Below, piece by piece: positions 8,680 through 17,290 of a DNA stretch of 64,000 nucleotides (the stretch's first letter is position 1; the number at the start of each line of letters is the position of its first letter). Location of the stretch: NCBI RefSeq assembly GCF_014204915.1, contig NZ_JACHMH010000001.1, positions 2,232,001-2,296,000 on the forward strand. The letters are read 5' to 3'. The position numbers were made by a program, and so were the translations under genes. The notes under the pieces are model-generated. The model saw only the letters and a program-made list of their open reading frames with translations. It did no database searches and was not told the origin of the DNA. This DNA comes from Crossiella cryophila (GTDB lineage: Bacteria; Actinomycetota; Actinomycetes; Mycobacteriales; Pseudonocardiaceae).

Positions 8680-9701
8680 AGCACGGGGGAGGGGCCGATG
8701 ACCACCGGCGTGTCCTCCTCGGCCTCCGGCGAGGTGCGCGGCGCCGGGTGGTAGCCCAGCACCCCGTCACGCAGCCCGATCCCGGCCTGTTCCGGCTCGG
8801 CCTCGGCCCGCCGGCGGTCCACAGTGGACTTCTCCACCCTCGGCTCCGGCACCGCGCGCACCATGTTGCCGGGCCGCGGCGGATTCTGTTGCTGCTGCCT
8901 GCGTTCCTCGGCCGGGGTGCCGTCCCCGGTCGCGGACCAGATCTGCGAACGGTCCACAGTGGACGATCGAGGCGTCGACTGCCGCTGGTCGGCCAGTGGC
9001 ACCGGGGCGGGCTCGGGCAGGATCGAGTGCACCGGCGCGACCGGCTGGTGCGGGTGTGGGTGCGCGACCGGGTGACCCGCGCCGCTCACCGACACCGAGG
9101 CGTTGAGCCCCAACGGATCCTTCAGCGACAGCCCGGACAGCAGTGAGCCGGGCGCGACGATCGAGATGTCCAGCCGCGGCGGGTTCAGCAGTGGCGGCAG
9201 CTCGGCCAGCGCGGTGTCCACCCGCTCCTCGTAGACCTCCATCGCCCGCGCGGCCTCCGCGTGCGCGGCGTCCACCTCGACCTCCACCGGCTCGTAGTCG
9301 ATCCGGTTGTCCACCAGCGCGGGCAGCCAGGCCACCGCGGTCACCGGTTTGGTCGGCAGGAACTGTGGCGGCGGCACGTGATTGCGCGCGTCCGCGTAGG
9401 CGTCGGCGCACTCCTGGGTGGCCTCGGCCTCGGCCGCCATCGCCACCCTGGTGTCCGCGGCCCAGGCGGCCAGCGGGGCCAGCGCGTGCGCGGTGTGCAT
9501 CGCGGCCTTGCCCTGCCAGCCGGTGCGCAACTTGGCCAGCCGGGCGTGCAGGTTGTCGTCGACCTGGTGCAGTGCCTCGGCGAGCTGACGGTAGGTGGTC
9601 ACCGCGGGTTCGGTCGCGCCGACCCCGGGGCCACTGTGGATGTCCAGGTAGATCTTGAGGTGTGGGACGGCCAGCCAGCAGCGTCCATGGGCGCCTCGCA
9701 T
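8676..9701 (-). CDS. PPE-like type VII secretion substrate
   Basis: 341 residues. The first ~180 are helical with a WxG-type turn (LRTGWQGKAA) followed by long Ala-rich helices, as in PPE/WXG100 proteins. The remainder is Pro-, His- and Gln-rich and disordered (HPHPHQP, RRQQQQNPPRPG). Partnering with the upstream PE-like protein is inferred from gene order. The ATG at 9701 is chosen over 9725 because GGAAGGA lies 7 bp upstream of it. The gene contains two copies of the 13-mer GTCCACAGTGGAC, both encoding STVDR. Confidence 0.75.
   Translation of the reverse strand: MRGAHGRCWLAVPHLKIYLDIHSGPGVGATEPAVTTYRQLAEALHQVDDNLHARLAKLRTGWQGKAAMHTAHALAPLAAWAADTRVAMAAEAEATQECADAYADARNHVPPPQFLPTKPVTAVAWLPALVDNRIDYEPVEVEVDAAHAEAARAMEVYEERVDTALAELPPLLNPPRLDISIVAPGSLLSGLSLKDPLGLNASVSVSGAGHPVAHPHPHQPVAPVHSILPEPAPVPLADQRQSTPRSSTVDRSQIWSATGDGTPAEERRQQQQNPPRPGNMVRAVPEPRVEKSTVDRRRAEAEPEQAGIGLRDGVLGYHPAPRTSPEAEEDTPVVIGPSPVL
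8817..8829. repeat. GTCCACAGTGGAC dispersed element, copy 1
   Basis: A 13-bp dyad (6-bp arms, central A) inside the PPE-like gene, where it encodes STVD. One of four exact copies in the window. Confidence 0.7.
8952..8964. repeat. GTCCACAGTGGAC dispersed element, copy 2
   Basis: Exact copy, 135 bp from copy 1 in the same PPE-like gene and again encoding STVD. Confidence 0.7.
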
Positions 9702-9717
9702 GCCGGTCCTTCCCTTC

Positions 9718-10062
9718 TCAGACACGGAGATTCGCCGTGGCGGTGTCCTCCGCGGCGCGGTACTGCGCCGCGGCCGCGTCCAGCTGCTCGACCGCGTGGA
9801 ACAGCTCGGCCAGGTACACCGTCAGCACCGCCAGCGCGGAGTCCTCCGACTGCACCCCGCGCCGGGTCTGCTCCCCGGCCGCGTCCCGGCTCACCTCGTC
9901 GGAAGCCGCCGGCCAGCTCACCAGGCTGTGCTGGGCCTGCCGCAACAACGGAGCCAGTTCGTTGATCGCCTCGACGAAGGCGGCCCTGGTGGCCTCGATC
10001 TCCTCGGCGTCCACGAGCAGCCTGCCGGGGGCGAGCGGAACCGGGGCGGCGGTGGTGAACAC
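9718..10062 (-). CDS. PE-like small helical protein, ESX substrate partner
   Basis: 114 residues, all predicted helical, with the PE-domain-like opening RLLVDAEEIEATRAAFVEAI and a second long helix (LTVYLAELFHAVEQLDAAAAQYRAAED). It is first in a minus-strand operon ahead of the PPE-like and EspG-like genes. A canonical Pro-Glu start is absent, so PE is inferred from context and helix pattern; it could be another WXG100-superfamily partner. GTG start at 10062. Confidence 0.65.
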   Translation of the reverse strand: MFTTAAPVPLAPGRLLVDAEEIEATRAAFVEAINELAPLLRQAQHSLVSWPAASDEVSRDAAGEQTRRGVQSEDSALAVLTVYLAELFHAVEQLDAAAAQYRAAEDTATANLRV

Positions 10063-10259
10063 GCGCCGACGCTAGATCACTCCGGGCTCCGCCGAAACTG
10101 GCAGATCCGTTGTCCAATAAGCGATGCCGGGCTGTGGATCACGGTGTTCGCAGGTCGGAAAGGCTGTGTGCGAGGCACTGTCCACTATCCGGACGCGGGA
10201 AATCACCTGTTCGGCCGCATGTGACGCAGACCGGCGGATTACCCGGCGAAAGTCGGTGG

Positions 10260-10829
10260 TCAGCAGTTCCCGGCCAGCACGCCGTCCACCATTCGGTCCA
10301 CAGTGGACTGGATACCCGTCGGCTGGTCAAGGTATCCGCCGGACATGATGCCGTCCCGCAACAGCACCAGCGCGGTGGCCGCGTGCCCGGGGTCGGGGTG
10401 TCCGGCCTCGGTCAGCCTGCCCCGCAACCCGTCGTGGAACCAGCCCCGGTGCTCCCGGACCAGCACCCGCACCGGCGCCTGTGGATCCGGGTACTCCGCC
10501 GCGGCGTTGAGGAAGGCGCAGCCCCGGAAGCCGGGACCGCAACTGGCCTGGGCGAACGCGCCGAGCATGATGTGCAGCGCGGTCGCCGGGTCCTGCCCGG
10601 CCACCGCAGCCTCCACCCCGCCGCGGATCTCCTCGTGCTTGCCGCGCAGGTAGGCCACCACCAGGTCCTCCTTGGTGGGGAAGTGCCGGTAGAAGGTGGC
10701 CCTGGTCACCGACGCCTCCTTGACCAGCCGGTCCACCCCGATGGCCTGGATGCCCTCGGCGTAGAACAACTCCGAAGCGGTGGCCAGCAGCCGCTCCCTG
10801 GGCTCGGAAACCTTCACATCGGTGCTCAT
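10260..10829 (-). CDS. TetR family repressor
   Basis: 189 residues. N-terminal helix-turn-helix in LLATASELFYAEGIQAIGVD and ASVTRATFYRHFPTKEDLVVAYL; the C-terminal domain carries GCAFLNAAAEYPDP, typical of regulators near efflux or oxidoreductase genes. The ATG at 10829 is preferred to an upstream start because the segment before it encodes no conserved residues and holds an operator-like palindrome. It diverges from a second TetR gene at 10922. The target beyond autoregulation is unknown. Confidence 0.88.
   Translation of the reverse strand: MSTDVKVSEPRERLLATASELFYAEGIQAIGVDRLVKEASVTRATFYRHFPTKEDLVVAYLRGKHEEIRGGVEAAVAGQDPATALHIMLGAFAQASCGPGFRGCAFLNAAAEYPDPQAPVRVLVREHRGWFHDGLRGRLTEAGHPDPGHAATALVLLRDGIMSGGYLDQPTGIQSTVDRMVDGVLAGNC
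10296..10308. repeat. GTCCACAGTGGAC dispersed element, copy 3
   Basis: Exact copy near the 3' end of the TetR gene at 10260, encoding STVD. Confidence 0.7.
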
Positions 10830-10842
10830 GCCCCTATCGTAC

Positions 10843-10856
10843 AGAACGTTCGTTCT
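10843..10856. promoter_or_regulatory. Operator-like palindrome for the divergent TetR pair
   Basis: AGAACG-TT-CGTTCT, perfect 6-bp arms about a TT centre, 14 bp upstream of the 10829 start and between two divergent tetR genes. It is overlapped by the promoter region of at least the minus-strand gene, which suggests autoregulation. Confidence 0.65.
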
Positions 10857-10921
10857 TCTCGGAATGTGACGTTCCGGTGCGATCCAGCGGTGCCGGCCGG
10901 CCCGCGGACTAGCATCGGGGT

Positions 10922-11533
10922 ATGCCACGCCCGCGCAGCTTCGACGAACGCGAGGTGCTGACCGCGATCTGCGCCCAGTTCGAGCGCGTCGGCTACGCGG
11001 CCACCTCGCTGGATGACCTGATGCAGGTCACCGGCCTCGGCAAGGGCAGCCTGTACGGGGCCTTCGGCGACAAGCGGCAGCTCTTCCTGCGCGCGCTGGA
11101 CATCAACCGCGAACGCCAGATCGCGGCCCTGTGCGCGGGCCTGCGCGATGGCAGTGGATCGATGCTGGAGCGCCTGCGTGCCCTGCTGGTCCGGATGGCC
11201 ACCACGCCCAGTACCGAGGAACGCTTCGGCTGCCTGCTGGTCCGCGGCGCGACCGAACTCGGCGAGGACGACCCGGAGGTGCTGGCCCGCACCCAGTCCA
11301 CCTTCGCCGCGATCGAGGAACTGGTGGCCCAGGCGCTGGCCGCCGCGGTGAGCGAGGGCGAACTGCATCAGGACACCGACACCTCGGCCCAGGCCAGGGT
11401 GCTGCTGGCCACCCTGCAGGGGGTGGAACTGCTGCGCCGCGGTGGCCTGACCGAGCAGACCATCGGCGAGGTCGTCGGCGCCGCGGTCACGAACCTGCCT
11501 GGGCCAGCAACCCCCGCTCCAGTAGCCGGATGA
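10922..11533 (+). CDS. TetR family repressor
   Basis: 203 residues with a TetR DNA-binding domain (PRPRSFDEREVLTAICAQFE, TGLGKGSLYGAFGDKRQLF) and a C-terminal domain with GCLLVRGATEL, as in TetR_C_33-like members. ATG at 10922. It diverges from another TetR gene, and its last 47 bp overlap the convergent TetR gene at 11487, so three TetR genes are packed together. No target gene is attached to it in the window. Confidence 0.88.
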   Translation: MPRPRSFDEREVLTAICAQFERVGYAATSLDDLMQVTGLGKGSLYGAFGDKRQLFLRALDINRERQIAALCAGLRDGSGSMLERLRALLVRMATTPSTEERFGCLLVRGATELGEDDPEVLARTQSTFAAIEELVAQALAAAVSEGELHQDTDTSAQARVLLATLQGVELLRRGGLTEQTIGEVVGAAVTNLPGPATPAPVAG

Positions 11534-12071
11534 CCGACTCCGCCGCCTGGTGCTTGCCCATCAGCCCCTCGCCGGTGGCCTCGATGCCGGCGAAGACGTT
11601 CCACCACAGCACCTTGTAGATCCACTCCGGACTGATCGACTGGTCCAGGTACCCCTCGGCCTGCGCGCGGGTGATCAGGCCGACCACCGGCTTGTCCGCC
11701 TGCTCGAAGGCCGCGTTCAGCCAGCCGTCCTCGCTGCGCTGCTGACCCTCGCTGCACACCTGGATCAGCGCCGGGGTCAGCTCGAAGTAGGCGTGCACCG
11801 CCCGGCGCAGTGCCTGGGCGGCGGTGCCCTCGGCCAGCTTCGCCTCGGCCAGCGCGGTGCCCAGCCGTTCCACCGTCATCCGGAAGATCGCGGTCATCAG
11901 CTCGGAGCGTTCCGGGAAGTAGCGGTGCAGCGTGCTGCGCCCGACCTCGGCGGCATCGGCGATCTCCGCCATCGAGGCGGTGGACCGCTGCGCCAGCACG
12001 GTGACAGCCGCGTCCAGGATCGCCTTGCGGGTCCGGCTCCGGCTGCCCGACTCCCGGGTGGTGCTCGTCAT
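11487..12071 (-). CDS. TetR family repressor of the adjacent ABC exporter
   Basis: 194 residues with a TetR helix-turn-helix (RKAILDAAVTVLAQRSTASMAEIADAAEVGRSTLHRYFPERS). Start at the ATG at 12071, 21 nt inside the longest frame. It diverges from an ABC exporter gene, and the interval contains a perfect 7-bp-arm palindrome at 12126-12143. This is the standard layout of a drug-responsive repressor controlling an exporter; the inducer is unknown. Confidence 0.88.
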   Translation of the reverse strand: MTSTTRESGSRSRTRKAILDAAVTVLAQRSTASMAEIADAAEVGRSTLHRYFPERSELMTAIFRMTVERLGTALAEAKLAEGTAAQALRRAVHAYFELTPALIQVCSEGQQRSEDGWLNAAFEQADKPVVGLITRAQAEGYLDQSISPEWIYKVLWWNVFAGIEATGEGLMGKHQAAESVIRLLERGLLAQAGS

Positions 12072-12125
12072 AAGGAACCAGTCTAGTACCACGTCCTCCC
12101 AGTTAGGGGCTTTCCCTACAAATTA

Positions 12126-12143
12126 TGGGACATAGGTGTCCCA
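12126..12143. promoter_or_regulatory. TetR operator before ABC exporter
   Basis: TGGGACA-TAGG-TGTCCCA, an 18-bp dyad with perfect 7-bp arms, in the 121-bp interval between the divergent tetR (12071) and ABC exporter (12193) genes. Confidence 0.75.
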
Positions 12144-12192
12144 CGCTGGTACGTTGGTGCCCTGACCTGAACGGACAACTTGGGGCGCAGAC

Positions 12193-13947
12193 ATGTCAGA
12201 ACCCGATTCGACGCGCTGGCAGCACACCCGCGTGCTGTGGCACTTCGTACGGCCGCACCGCCGGACACTGTTATTGGGCCTGGTGCTGGGCCTGGGCACC
12301 ACCGGGGCCACGCTGGCCACGCCACTGGTCACCAAGTCGGTGCTGGACGGTCTAGCCGTGTCCGCGCCGATCCTGCCCGCGGTGGTGCTGCTGGTCAGCC
12401 TGCTGCTGGTGGGCGCGGGACTCGGGCTGGCGCAGTGGATCCTGCTCGGCAGGCTGGCCGAGCGGATCGTGCTGGACGCCCGCAGCACCATGGTGCACCG
12501 GCTGTTCCGGGTCCGGGTCGGCGAGCTGGCCAACCGCCCCAGTGGCGAGCTGGTCACCCGGGTCACCTCGGACACGGTGCTGCTGCGTGAGGCGGCCACC
12601 GACAGCGTGGTCAACTTCGTCAACGGCGCGGTCGCGCTGGCCGGCGCGCTGATCCTGATGGGCGTGCTCGACTGGGTGCTGCTCACCGGCACCGTGATCG
12701 TGCTCATCGTGGTCGGCACCGTGGTGGCGATCCTGATGTCCCCGCTGGCCGACGCCCAGCGCAACGCCCAGGCCGCGGTCGGCAGGCTCGGCGGCGTGCT
12801 CGAAGGCGCGCTGCGGGCCATCCGCACGGTCAAGGCCAGCCGGGCCGAGGCCAGGGAGAGCAACCGGATCCTCACCGAGGCCAAGGAATCCGCGCGGCAG
12901 AGCGTGCGCGCGGTGCGGATCGAAGCGGTCGCCTGGACCACCGCGAGCTGGGGCATCCAGCTCGCCATCCTGCTGATCCTGGCCCTTGGCGCGTGGCGGG
13001 TCAGCTCCGGCGCGCTGCCGGTGTCCAGCCTGGTCGCCTTCCTGCTCTACGCCTTCCAGGTGATGGAGCCGGTGTCCACACTGACCAGGACCTTCACCCA
13101 GCTCCAGTCCGGCATCGCCGCCGCCGCCCGGATCAAGGAGATCGAGAACCTCTCGATCGAGCAGACCGAGCCGCTGGCCCGCGAGCCGGAGCCGGCCGCG
13201 CAGGCCCCCGTGCTCTCCTTCCGCGAGGTCACCGCCCGCTACGCACCCGGCGCGCCCGCCGCGCTGGACGGGGTCAACCTGGACATCCCACGCACCGGGC
13301 ACACCGCCATCGTCGGACCCTCCGGCTCCGGCAAGACCACGATGTTCTCCCTGATGCTGCGCTTCCTGCAGCCCGAACACGGTGAGCTGGCACTGGACGG
13401 CACCGGCTACGAGCAGTGGTCGCTGGCCGAGGTCCGCAGGCGGATCGTCTACGTCGAACAGGACACCCCGCTGCTGCCCGGCACGCTCCGGGAGAACCTC
13501 CAGTACACCCACCCGGACGCGACCGAGGCGGATCTGTGGACCGCGCTGGAGGCGGTGCAGCTGGCCGAACGGGCCCGCACGCTGCCGGACGGCCTGGACA
13601 CCGTGCTCTCCGGCTCGGTGGTCTCCGGCGGCGAGCGCCAGCGCATCGCACTGGCCCGCGCCCTGGTCAGCGATCCGGAGATCCTGCTGCTGGATGAGGC
13701 CACCGCCCAGCTGGACGGGCTGACCGAGGCCGCGGTGCAGGACGTGATCGCCAGGGTGGCCCGCCGCGGCGCGGTGGTCACCATCGCGCACCGGCTCTCC
13801 ACCGTGCTCGACGCCGATCAGATCCTGTTGCTGGAAAAGGGCAAACGGCGTGCCCTTGGCAACCACGCCCACCTCCTGGAGAACGACGAGCTGTACCGGG
13901 ACCTGGTGGCGGCGCTGCGGATCGCTCCGGTGACCAGCGCCGCCTGA
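12193..13947 (+). CDS. ABC exporter half-transporter (permease-ATPase fusion)
   Basis: 584 residues. Residues ~1-320 form a six-helix exporter transmembrane domain; the remainder is an ATPase with Walker A GPSGSGKTT, Q-loop YVEQDTPLLPGT, signature VSGGERQRIALARAL, Walker B ILLLDEAT and H-loop IAHRLST, all intact. It probably works as a homodimer that extrudes a drug or lipid. A lone gene under the divergent TetR, it ends in a hairpin shared with the convergent SDR gene. Confidence 0.92.
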   Translation: MSEPDSTRWQHTRVLWHFVRPHRRTLLLGLVLGLGTTGATLATPLVTKSVLDGLAVSAPILPAVVLLVSLLLVGAGLGLAQWILLGRLAERIVLDARSTMVHRLFRVRVGELANRPSGELVTRVTSDTVLLREAATDSVVNFVNGAVALAGALILMGVLDWVLLTGTVIVLIVVGTVVAILMSPLADAQRNAQAAVGRLGGVLEGALRAIRTVKASRAEARESNRILTEAKESARQSVRAVRIEAVAWTTASWGIQLAILLILALGAWRVSSGALPVSSLVAFLLYAFQVMEPVSTLTRTFTQLQSGIAAAARIKEIENLSIEQTEPLAREPEPAAQAPVLSFREVTARYAPGAPAALDGVNLDIPRTGHTAIVGPSGSGKTTMFSLMLRFLQPEHGELALDGTGYEQWSLAEVRRRIVYVEQDTPLLPGTLRENLQYTHPDATEADLWTALEAVQLAERARTLPDGLDTVLSGSVVSGGERQRIALARALVSDPEILLLDEATAQLDGLTEAAVQDVIARVARRGAVVTIAHRLSTVLDADQILLLEKGKRRALGNHAHLLENDELYRDLVAALRIAPVTSAA

Positions 13948-13979
13948 GCGGGCGCCTAGCGGGGCAGCGGGGCGCCCGC
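13948..13979. terminator. Bidirectional hairpin terminator
   Basis: GCGGGCGCC at 13948-13956 pairs with GGCGCCCGC at 13971-13979 around a 14-nt loop. It lies across the stop codons of the convergent ABC exporter and SDR genes and can serve both. Confidence 0.75.
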
Positions 13980-14810
13980 CCCGGCGAAATCCGTGGACAG
14001 GGCCAGGTCACGCAGGTCTGCCAGCTCCTGCGTGACCTCGGCCAGGTGCGTCTCGATATCGGAGACGCAGGTGCTGCCCAGCGGCAGCCGGGCGGGCAGC
14101 ACCTCCCGGTCGGTGACGGCCAGGATGACCTCCACCGCCTTCACCGGGTCGCCCTCCTGGGCGTGGTTGCTGGTGTCGGCCCAGTCCCGCATGACCCCGC
14201 CGGATGCCGCGTAGTCCTCGATCACGGTGGCCGAGCGGACCAGTGAGCTGGAGTCCAGGAAATCGGTGCGGAACGGCCCCGGCTGCACCGAGGTGACCTG
14301 CACGCCCAGCGATGCCAGCTCCAGCCGCAGTGCCTCGGAGAATGCCTCCACGGCGAACTTGGTCGCGCAGTAGGCGCCCCAGCCCGCCCAGCTCACCACC
14401 CCGCCGAGCGAGCTGATGTTGAGGATCTTGCCCGCGCGCTGGGCCCGGAACACCGGCAGCAGCGCGCGGGTGACCGCCAGCAGCCCGAAAACGTTGGTGT
14501 CGAAGACCGCCCGCACCTCGGCGTCGGTCACCTCCTCCACCGTGCCGAGCAGTCCGCGCCCGGCGTTGTTGACCAGCACGTCGATCCGGCCGAACCGGGC
14601 CAGTCCGGCCGCCACGGCCTGCCCGGCCGCTGCCTCGTCGGTGACGTCCAGCCGCACCGGCAGCAGTCGCTCGCCAAAGCCGGGCAGTGCCGCGGCGACG
14701 GCCGCCGTGTCGCGGGCGGTGGCGATCACCGAGTCACCGCGTTCCAGCGCCTGCCGGGCGATTTCCAGGCCGAAGCCCCGCGACGCGCCGGTGATGAACC
14801 ACGTGGTCAT
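13956..14810 (-). CDS. Short-chain dehydrogenase/reductase
   Basis: 284 residues, a classical SDR: cofactor loop TGASRGFG, NNAG motif (LVNNAGRG), catalytic Ser in ISSLGG and YxxxK as YCATK, then PGPFRTDF. Asp and Arg residues after the first strands (TARDTAA) suggest NADP(H). The substrate is unknown. Start at the ATG at 14810. It diverges from an MmyB-type XRE regulator; such pairs are common in actinomycetes, and the interval holds tandem GTCCCTGGGAC palindromes. Confidence 0.9.
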   Translation of the reverse strand: MTTWFITGASRGFGLEIARQALERGDSVIATARDTAAVAAALPGFGERLLPVRLDVTDEAAAGQAVAAGLARFGRIDVLVNNAGRGLLGTVEEVTDAEVRAVFDTNVFGLLAVTRALLPVFRAQRAGKILNISSLGGVVSWAGWGAYCATKFAVEAFSEALRLELASLGVQVTSVQPGPFRTDFLDSSSLVRSATVIEDYAASGGVMRDWADTSNHAQEGDPVKAVEVILAVTDREVLPARLPLGSTCVSDIETHLAEVTQELADLRDLALSTDFAGAGAPLPR

Positions 14811-14887
14811 TGCTGTGCTCCCAAGGTCGTTGTGCTCTGCTGCCAACGACTCTGCCCACTTCGCCAGGGCCTATCCAGGGACTGTTC

Positions 14888-14914
14888 GTCCCTGGGACTC
14901 CCCGTCCCTGGGAC
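14888..14914. promoter_or_regulatory. Tandem operator GTCCCTGGGAC (x2, plus half-site)
   Basis: The 11-bp palindrome GTCCCTGGGAC occurs at 14888-14898 and 14904-14914, with a 16-bp period; a half-site CCAGGGAC lies at 14875-14882. All sit between the divergent SDR (14810) and XRE (14960) genes, so they are the likely binding sites of the XRE regulator. Confidence 0.75.
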
Positions 14915-14959
14915 TGGCAGTACCAGGCACCGGCCCCCGCCGACGGTCACAATGGGCCC

Positions 14960-15844
14960 ATGGACCGCACTCCCTCCGCAGGCGCCGCACTCGGCGAATA
15001 CCTGCGCGCCTGCCGTTCGCGGGTGGACCCGGTGGCGCGCGGTCTGCCCGAGGACGGCCGCCTGCGCCGGGTGCCCGGCCTGCGCCGCGAGGAACTGGCC
15101 CAGCTCGCGGGCGTGAGCGTGGACTACCTGGTCCGGCTGGAACAGGGCCGCACCCGCAACGTCTCCCGCGCCGTGCTGGACGCCCTGGCCAGGGCACTGG
15201 ACCTGCGCCCTGACGAGCACGCCTACCTGCTGCGCATCGCCGAAGGGGTGCACGCGCCCGGAATCCGCGCCGCCACCGCGTCGGTCCGCCCGCAGACCCA
15301 GCAGATCCTCGACAGCATGCAGGGCCTGCCCGCCCTGGTACTGGGCAGGCGGATGGAGGTGCTGGCCTGGAACGCCCTGGCCGCCGCGCTCTACCTCGAC
15401 TTCGCCCGGCTGCCACCGGCCCAGCGCAACCTGCTCCGGCTGACCTTCCTGGACCCGGAGATCCGCCCTCGGCTGCGGAACTGGGACGAGGTCGTCCGCG
15501 ACTGCGTGGCCTACCTGCGCGAAGACGCCTCCCGGTACCCCGACGACGCCAAACTGGCCGCACTGGTCGGCGAACTGTCGCTGAAGGACCCGGATTTCCG
15601 CCGCTGGTGGGCAGATCACCGGGTGCGCGCGCAGATGCACGGCCGCAAGACCCTGGAGCACCCGATCGCCGGCCCGCTGACGCTGCACTACCAGGCACTG
15701 GACCTGCGGGACAGCACGGACCAGAAACTCATCGTCTACACCGCCGAACCCGGCTCCCGCTCCGCCGAGGCCCTGCGCTTCCTGGCCAACTGGGCAACGG
15801 ATTCAGCCCTGAGCGAGATCCCGGTGCACGAGCGGCCTGGCTGA
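14960..15844 (+). CDS. MmyB-type XRE transcriptional regulator
   Basis: 294 residues. An XRE helix-turn-helix (~10-85; VPGLRREELAQLAGVSVDYL and VRLEQGRTRNVS) is followed by a MmyB-like ligand-binding domain (~105-285) with LVLGRRMEVLAWNALAAALY and FLDPEIRPRLRNWDEV. Proteins of this family regulate a divergent SDR and may sense a hydrophobic ligand. The ATG at 14960 follows the tandem palindromes. The alpha/beta hydrolase 25 bp downstream may be cotranscribed. Confidence 0.92.
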   Translation: MDRTPSAGAALGEYLRACRSRVDPVARGLPEDGRLRRVPGLRREELAQLAGVSVDYLVRLEQGRTRNVSRAVLDALARALDLRPDEHAYLLRIAEGVHAPGIRAATASVRPQTQQILDSMQGLPALVLGRRMEVLAWNALAAALYLDFARLPPAQRNLLRLTFLDPEIRPRLRNWDEVVRDCVAYLREDASRYPDDAKLAALVGELSLKDPDFRRWWADHRVRAQMHGRKTLEHPIAGPLTLHYQALDLRDSTDQKLIVYTAEPGSRSAEALRFLANWATDSALSEIPVHERPG

Positions 15845-15869
15845 CCACCGCGCTGGCAGCATCGGTCCC

Positions 15870-16739
15870 ATGCCCCGCGCAATCCTGCCCACCGGCATCG
15901 AGCTGGCCTACGAGACCCACGGCGCCGCGACCGATCCGGCCCTGCTGCTGATCGCGGGCCAGCTGGCCCAGCTGACCGCCTGGGACGACCGGCTGGTCGA
16001 ACTGCTCGCGGCACAGGGCTTCTTCGTCATCCGCTTCGACAACCGTGACGTCGGCCTGTCCAGCGGAGTCCCCGATTCACCCGCCCCGGACTTCCCGGCG
16101 ATCGTGGCCGGCGACCACCGCACCGTCCCGTACTCCCTCGACGAGATGGCGACCGACGCGGTCGGCCTGCTGGATCACCTTGGCATCAACGCCGCGCACC
16201 TGCTCGGCGCCTCGATGGGCGGCATGATCGCCCAGCTGATCGCGATCAACCACCCCGGCCGCGCGCTCAGCCTGTGCTCGATCATGTCCAGCACCGGCGA
16301 CCGCACCGTGGGCCAGAGCCACCCGGACACGGCCGCGTTCCTGCAACGCCCCAGCCCCAGCACCCGCGCGGACATCATCGAACACGGCGCCCAGGCCGGC
16401 CTGGCGATCTCCTCCACCCGCCTCGGCGTGACCGAGGCGGACATGCGAGCCGTGTCCGCCGCCGCCTACGACCGCGCCTACCGCCCAGCCGACGGCGCCC
16501 GCCAGCTGGCCGCGATCTGGTCCGCCCCACCCCGGACCGAAGCCCTGGCCGGCATCGACATCCCCACCCTGGTGATCCACGGCGTCGACGACCCCCTGAT
16601 CGACGTCAGCGGCGGAAAGGCCACCGCCGCCGCCATCCCCGGCGCCACCCTCACCCTCATCCCCGACCTGCGCCACGACCTACCCCGCCCGATCTGGCCG
16701 CGACTGGTCGAAGAGGTCACCCAGAACACCCGCCGCTAA
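15870..16739 (+). CDS. Alpha/beta hydrolase
   Basis: 289 residues, an alpha/beta-hydrolase fold resembling the aclacinomycin methylesterase RdmC group. Seen: FDNRDVGLSSG (oxyanion and cap region), nucleophile elbow GASMGG with the catalytic Ser, the acid near VIHGVDDPLI, and the His in DLRHDLP. It is cytosolic. It lies 25 bp after the XRE regulator on the same strand, and its stop overlaps the convergent kptA stop by 4 bp. The substrate is unknown. Confidence 0.88.
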   Translation: MPRAILPTGIELAYETHGAATDPALLLIAGQLAQLTAWDDRLVELLAAQGFFVIRFDNRDVGLSSGVPDSPAPDFPAIVAGDHRTVPYSLDEMATDAVGLLDHLGINAAHLLGASMGGMIAQLIAINHPGRALSLCSIMSSTGDRTVGQSHPDTAAFLQRPSPSTRADIIEHGAQAGLAISSTRLGVTEADMRAVSAAAYDRAYRPADGARQLAAIWSAPPRTEALAGIDIPTLVIHGVDDPLIDVSGGKATAAAIPGATLTLIPDLRHDLPRPIWPRLVEEVTQNTRR

Positions 16740-17290
16740 CCCAGAGCCGCCCACCCCAGGTACTCCGGCGGCACCCCATCCGTCAGCCACACCCCATTCG
16801 CGCTGACGTAGAACACCCGCCCATCGGCCACCATCCGGGCCGCGTCCACCCGCAACACCACGGGCTTGCCCCGCCGCGCCCCCACCCGCACCGCGGTCTC
16901 CTCGGTGGCGGACAGGTGCACGTGATGCCGTCGCATCGGCCGCAACCCCTCCCGCCGAATGGCCGACAACGCGGCCGCCACGGTCCCGTGGAAGAGCAGC
17001 GGTGGCGGAACCGCCACCGGCAGCGCCAGCTCGACCGCCACCGAATGCCCCTGACTGGCCCGGATCAACATCCCGGTGTCGTCAAAGGCAAACCGCCGCT
17101 TGTCATTCCGCGCGACAACTTCGTCCAGCTCATCCCGGCTGACCCGGAACCCGTGCCGGGCCAGCGCGGTGAGCAACTCCTCGACGGAAACCCAGCCCCC
17201 GTCGGCCAACTCCAGCCCGATCTCCCCTGGCGCGTGCCGCAGGTGCCGCGACAGTCGCTTGGACACCCGAACCATCTGCTTCTCATTCAT
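16736..17290 (-). CDS. kptA: RNA 2'-phosphotransferase (Tpt1/KptA)
   Basis: 184 residues, the full family length. Motifs: SKRLSRHLRHAPGEIGLEL, DGGWVSVEELL, the NAD-binding LFHGT, HHVHLSATEETA and YVSANGVWLTDGVPPEYL. KptA moves an internal RNA 2'-phosphate onto NAD+, giving ADP-ribose 1''-2''-cyclic phosphate. Its bacterial role is unclear because bacteria lack the yeast-type ligase pathway. ATG at 17290. It abuts the alpha/beta hydrolase gene tail to tail. Confidence 0.93.
   Translation of the reverse strand: MNEKQMVRVSKRLSRHLRHAPGEIGLELADGGWVSVEELLTALARHGFRVSRDELDEVVARNDKRRFAFDDTGMLIRASQGHSVAVELALPVAVPPPLLFHGTVAAALSAIRREGLRPMRRHHVHLSATEETAVRVGARRGKPVVLRVDAARMVADGRVFYVSANGVWLTDGVPPEYLGWAALG

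Noticed and set aside
8817-8829. parS centromere site
   Set aside because: The dyad GTCCACAGTGGAC differs from the parS sequence known in Streptomyces (GTTTCACGTGAAAC), and no parAB is near.
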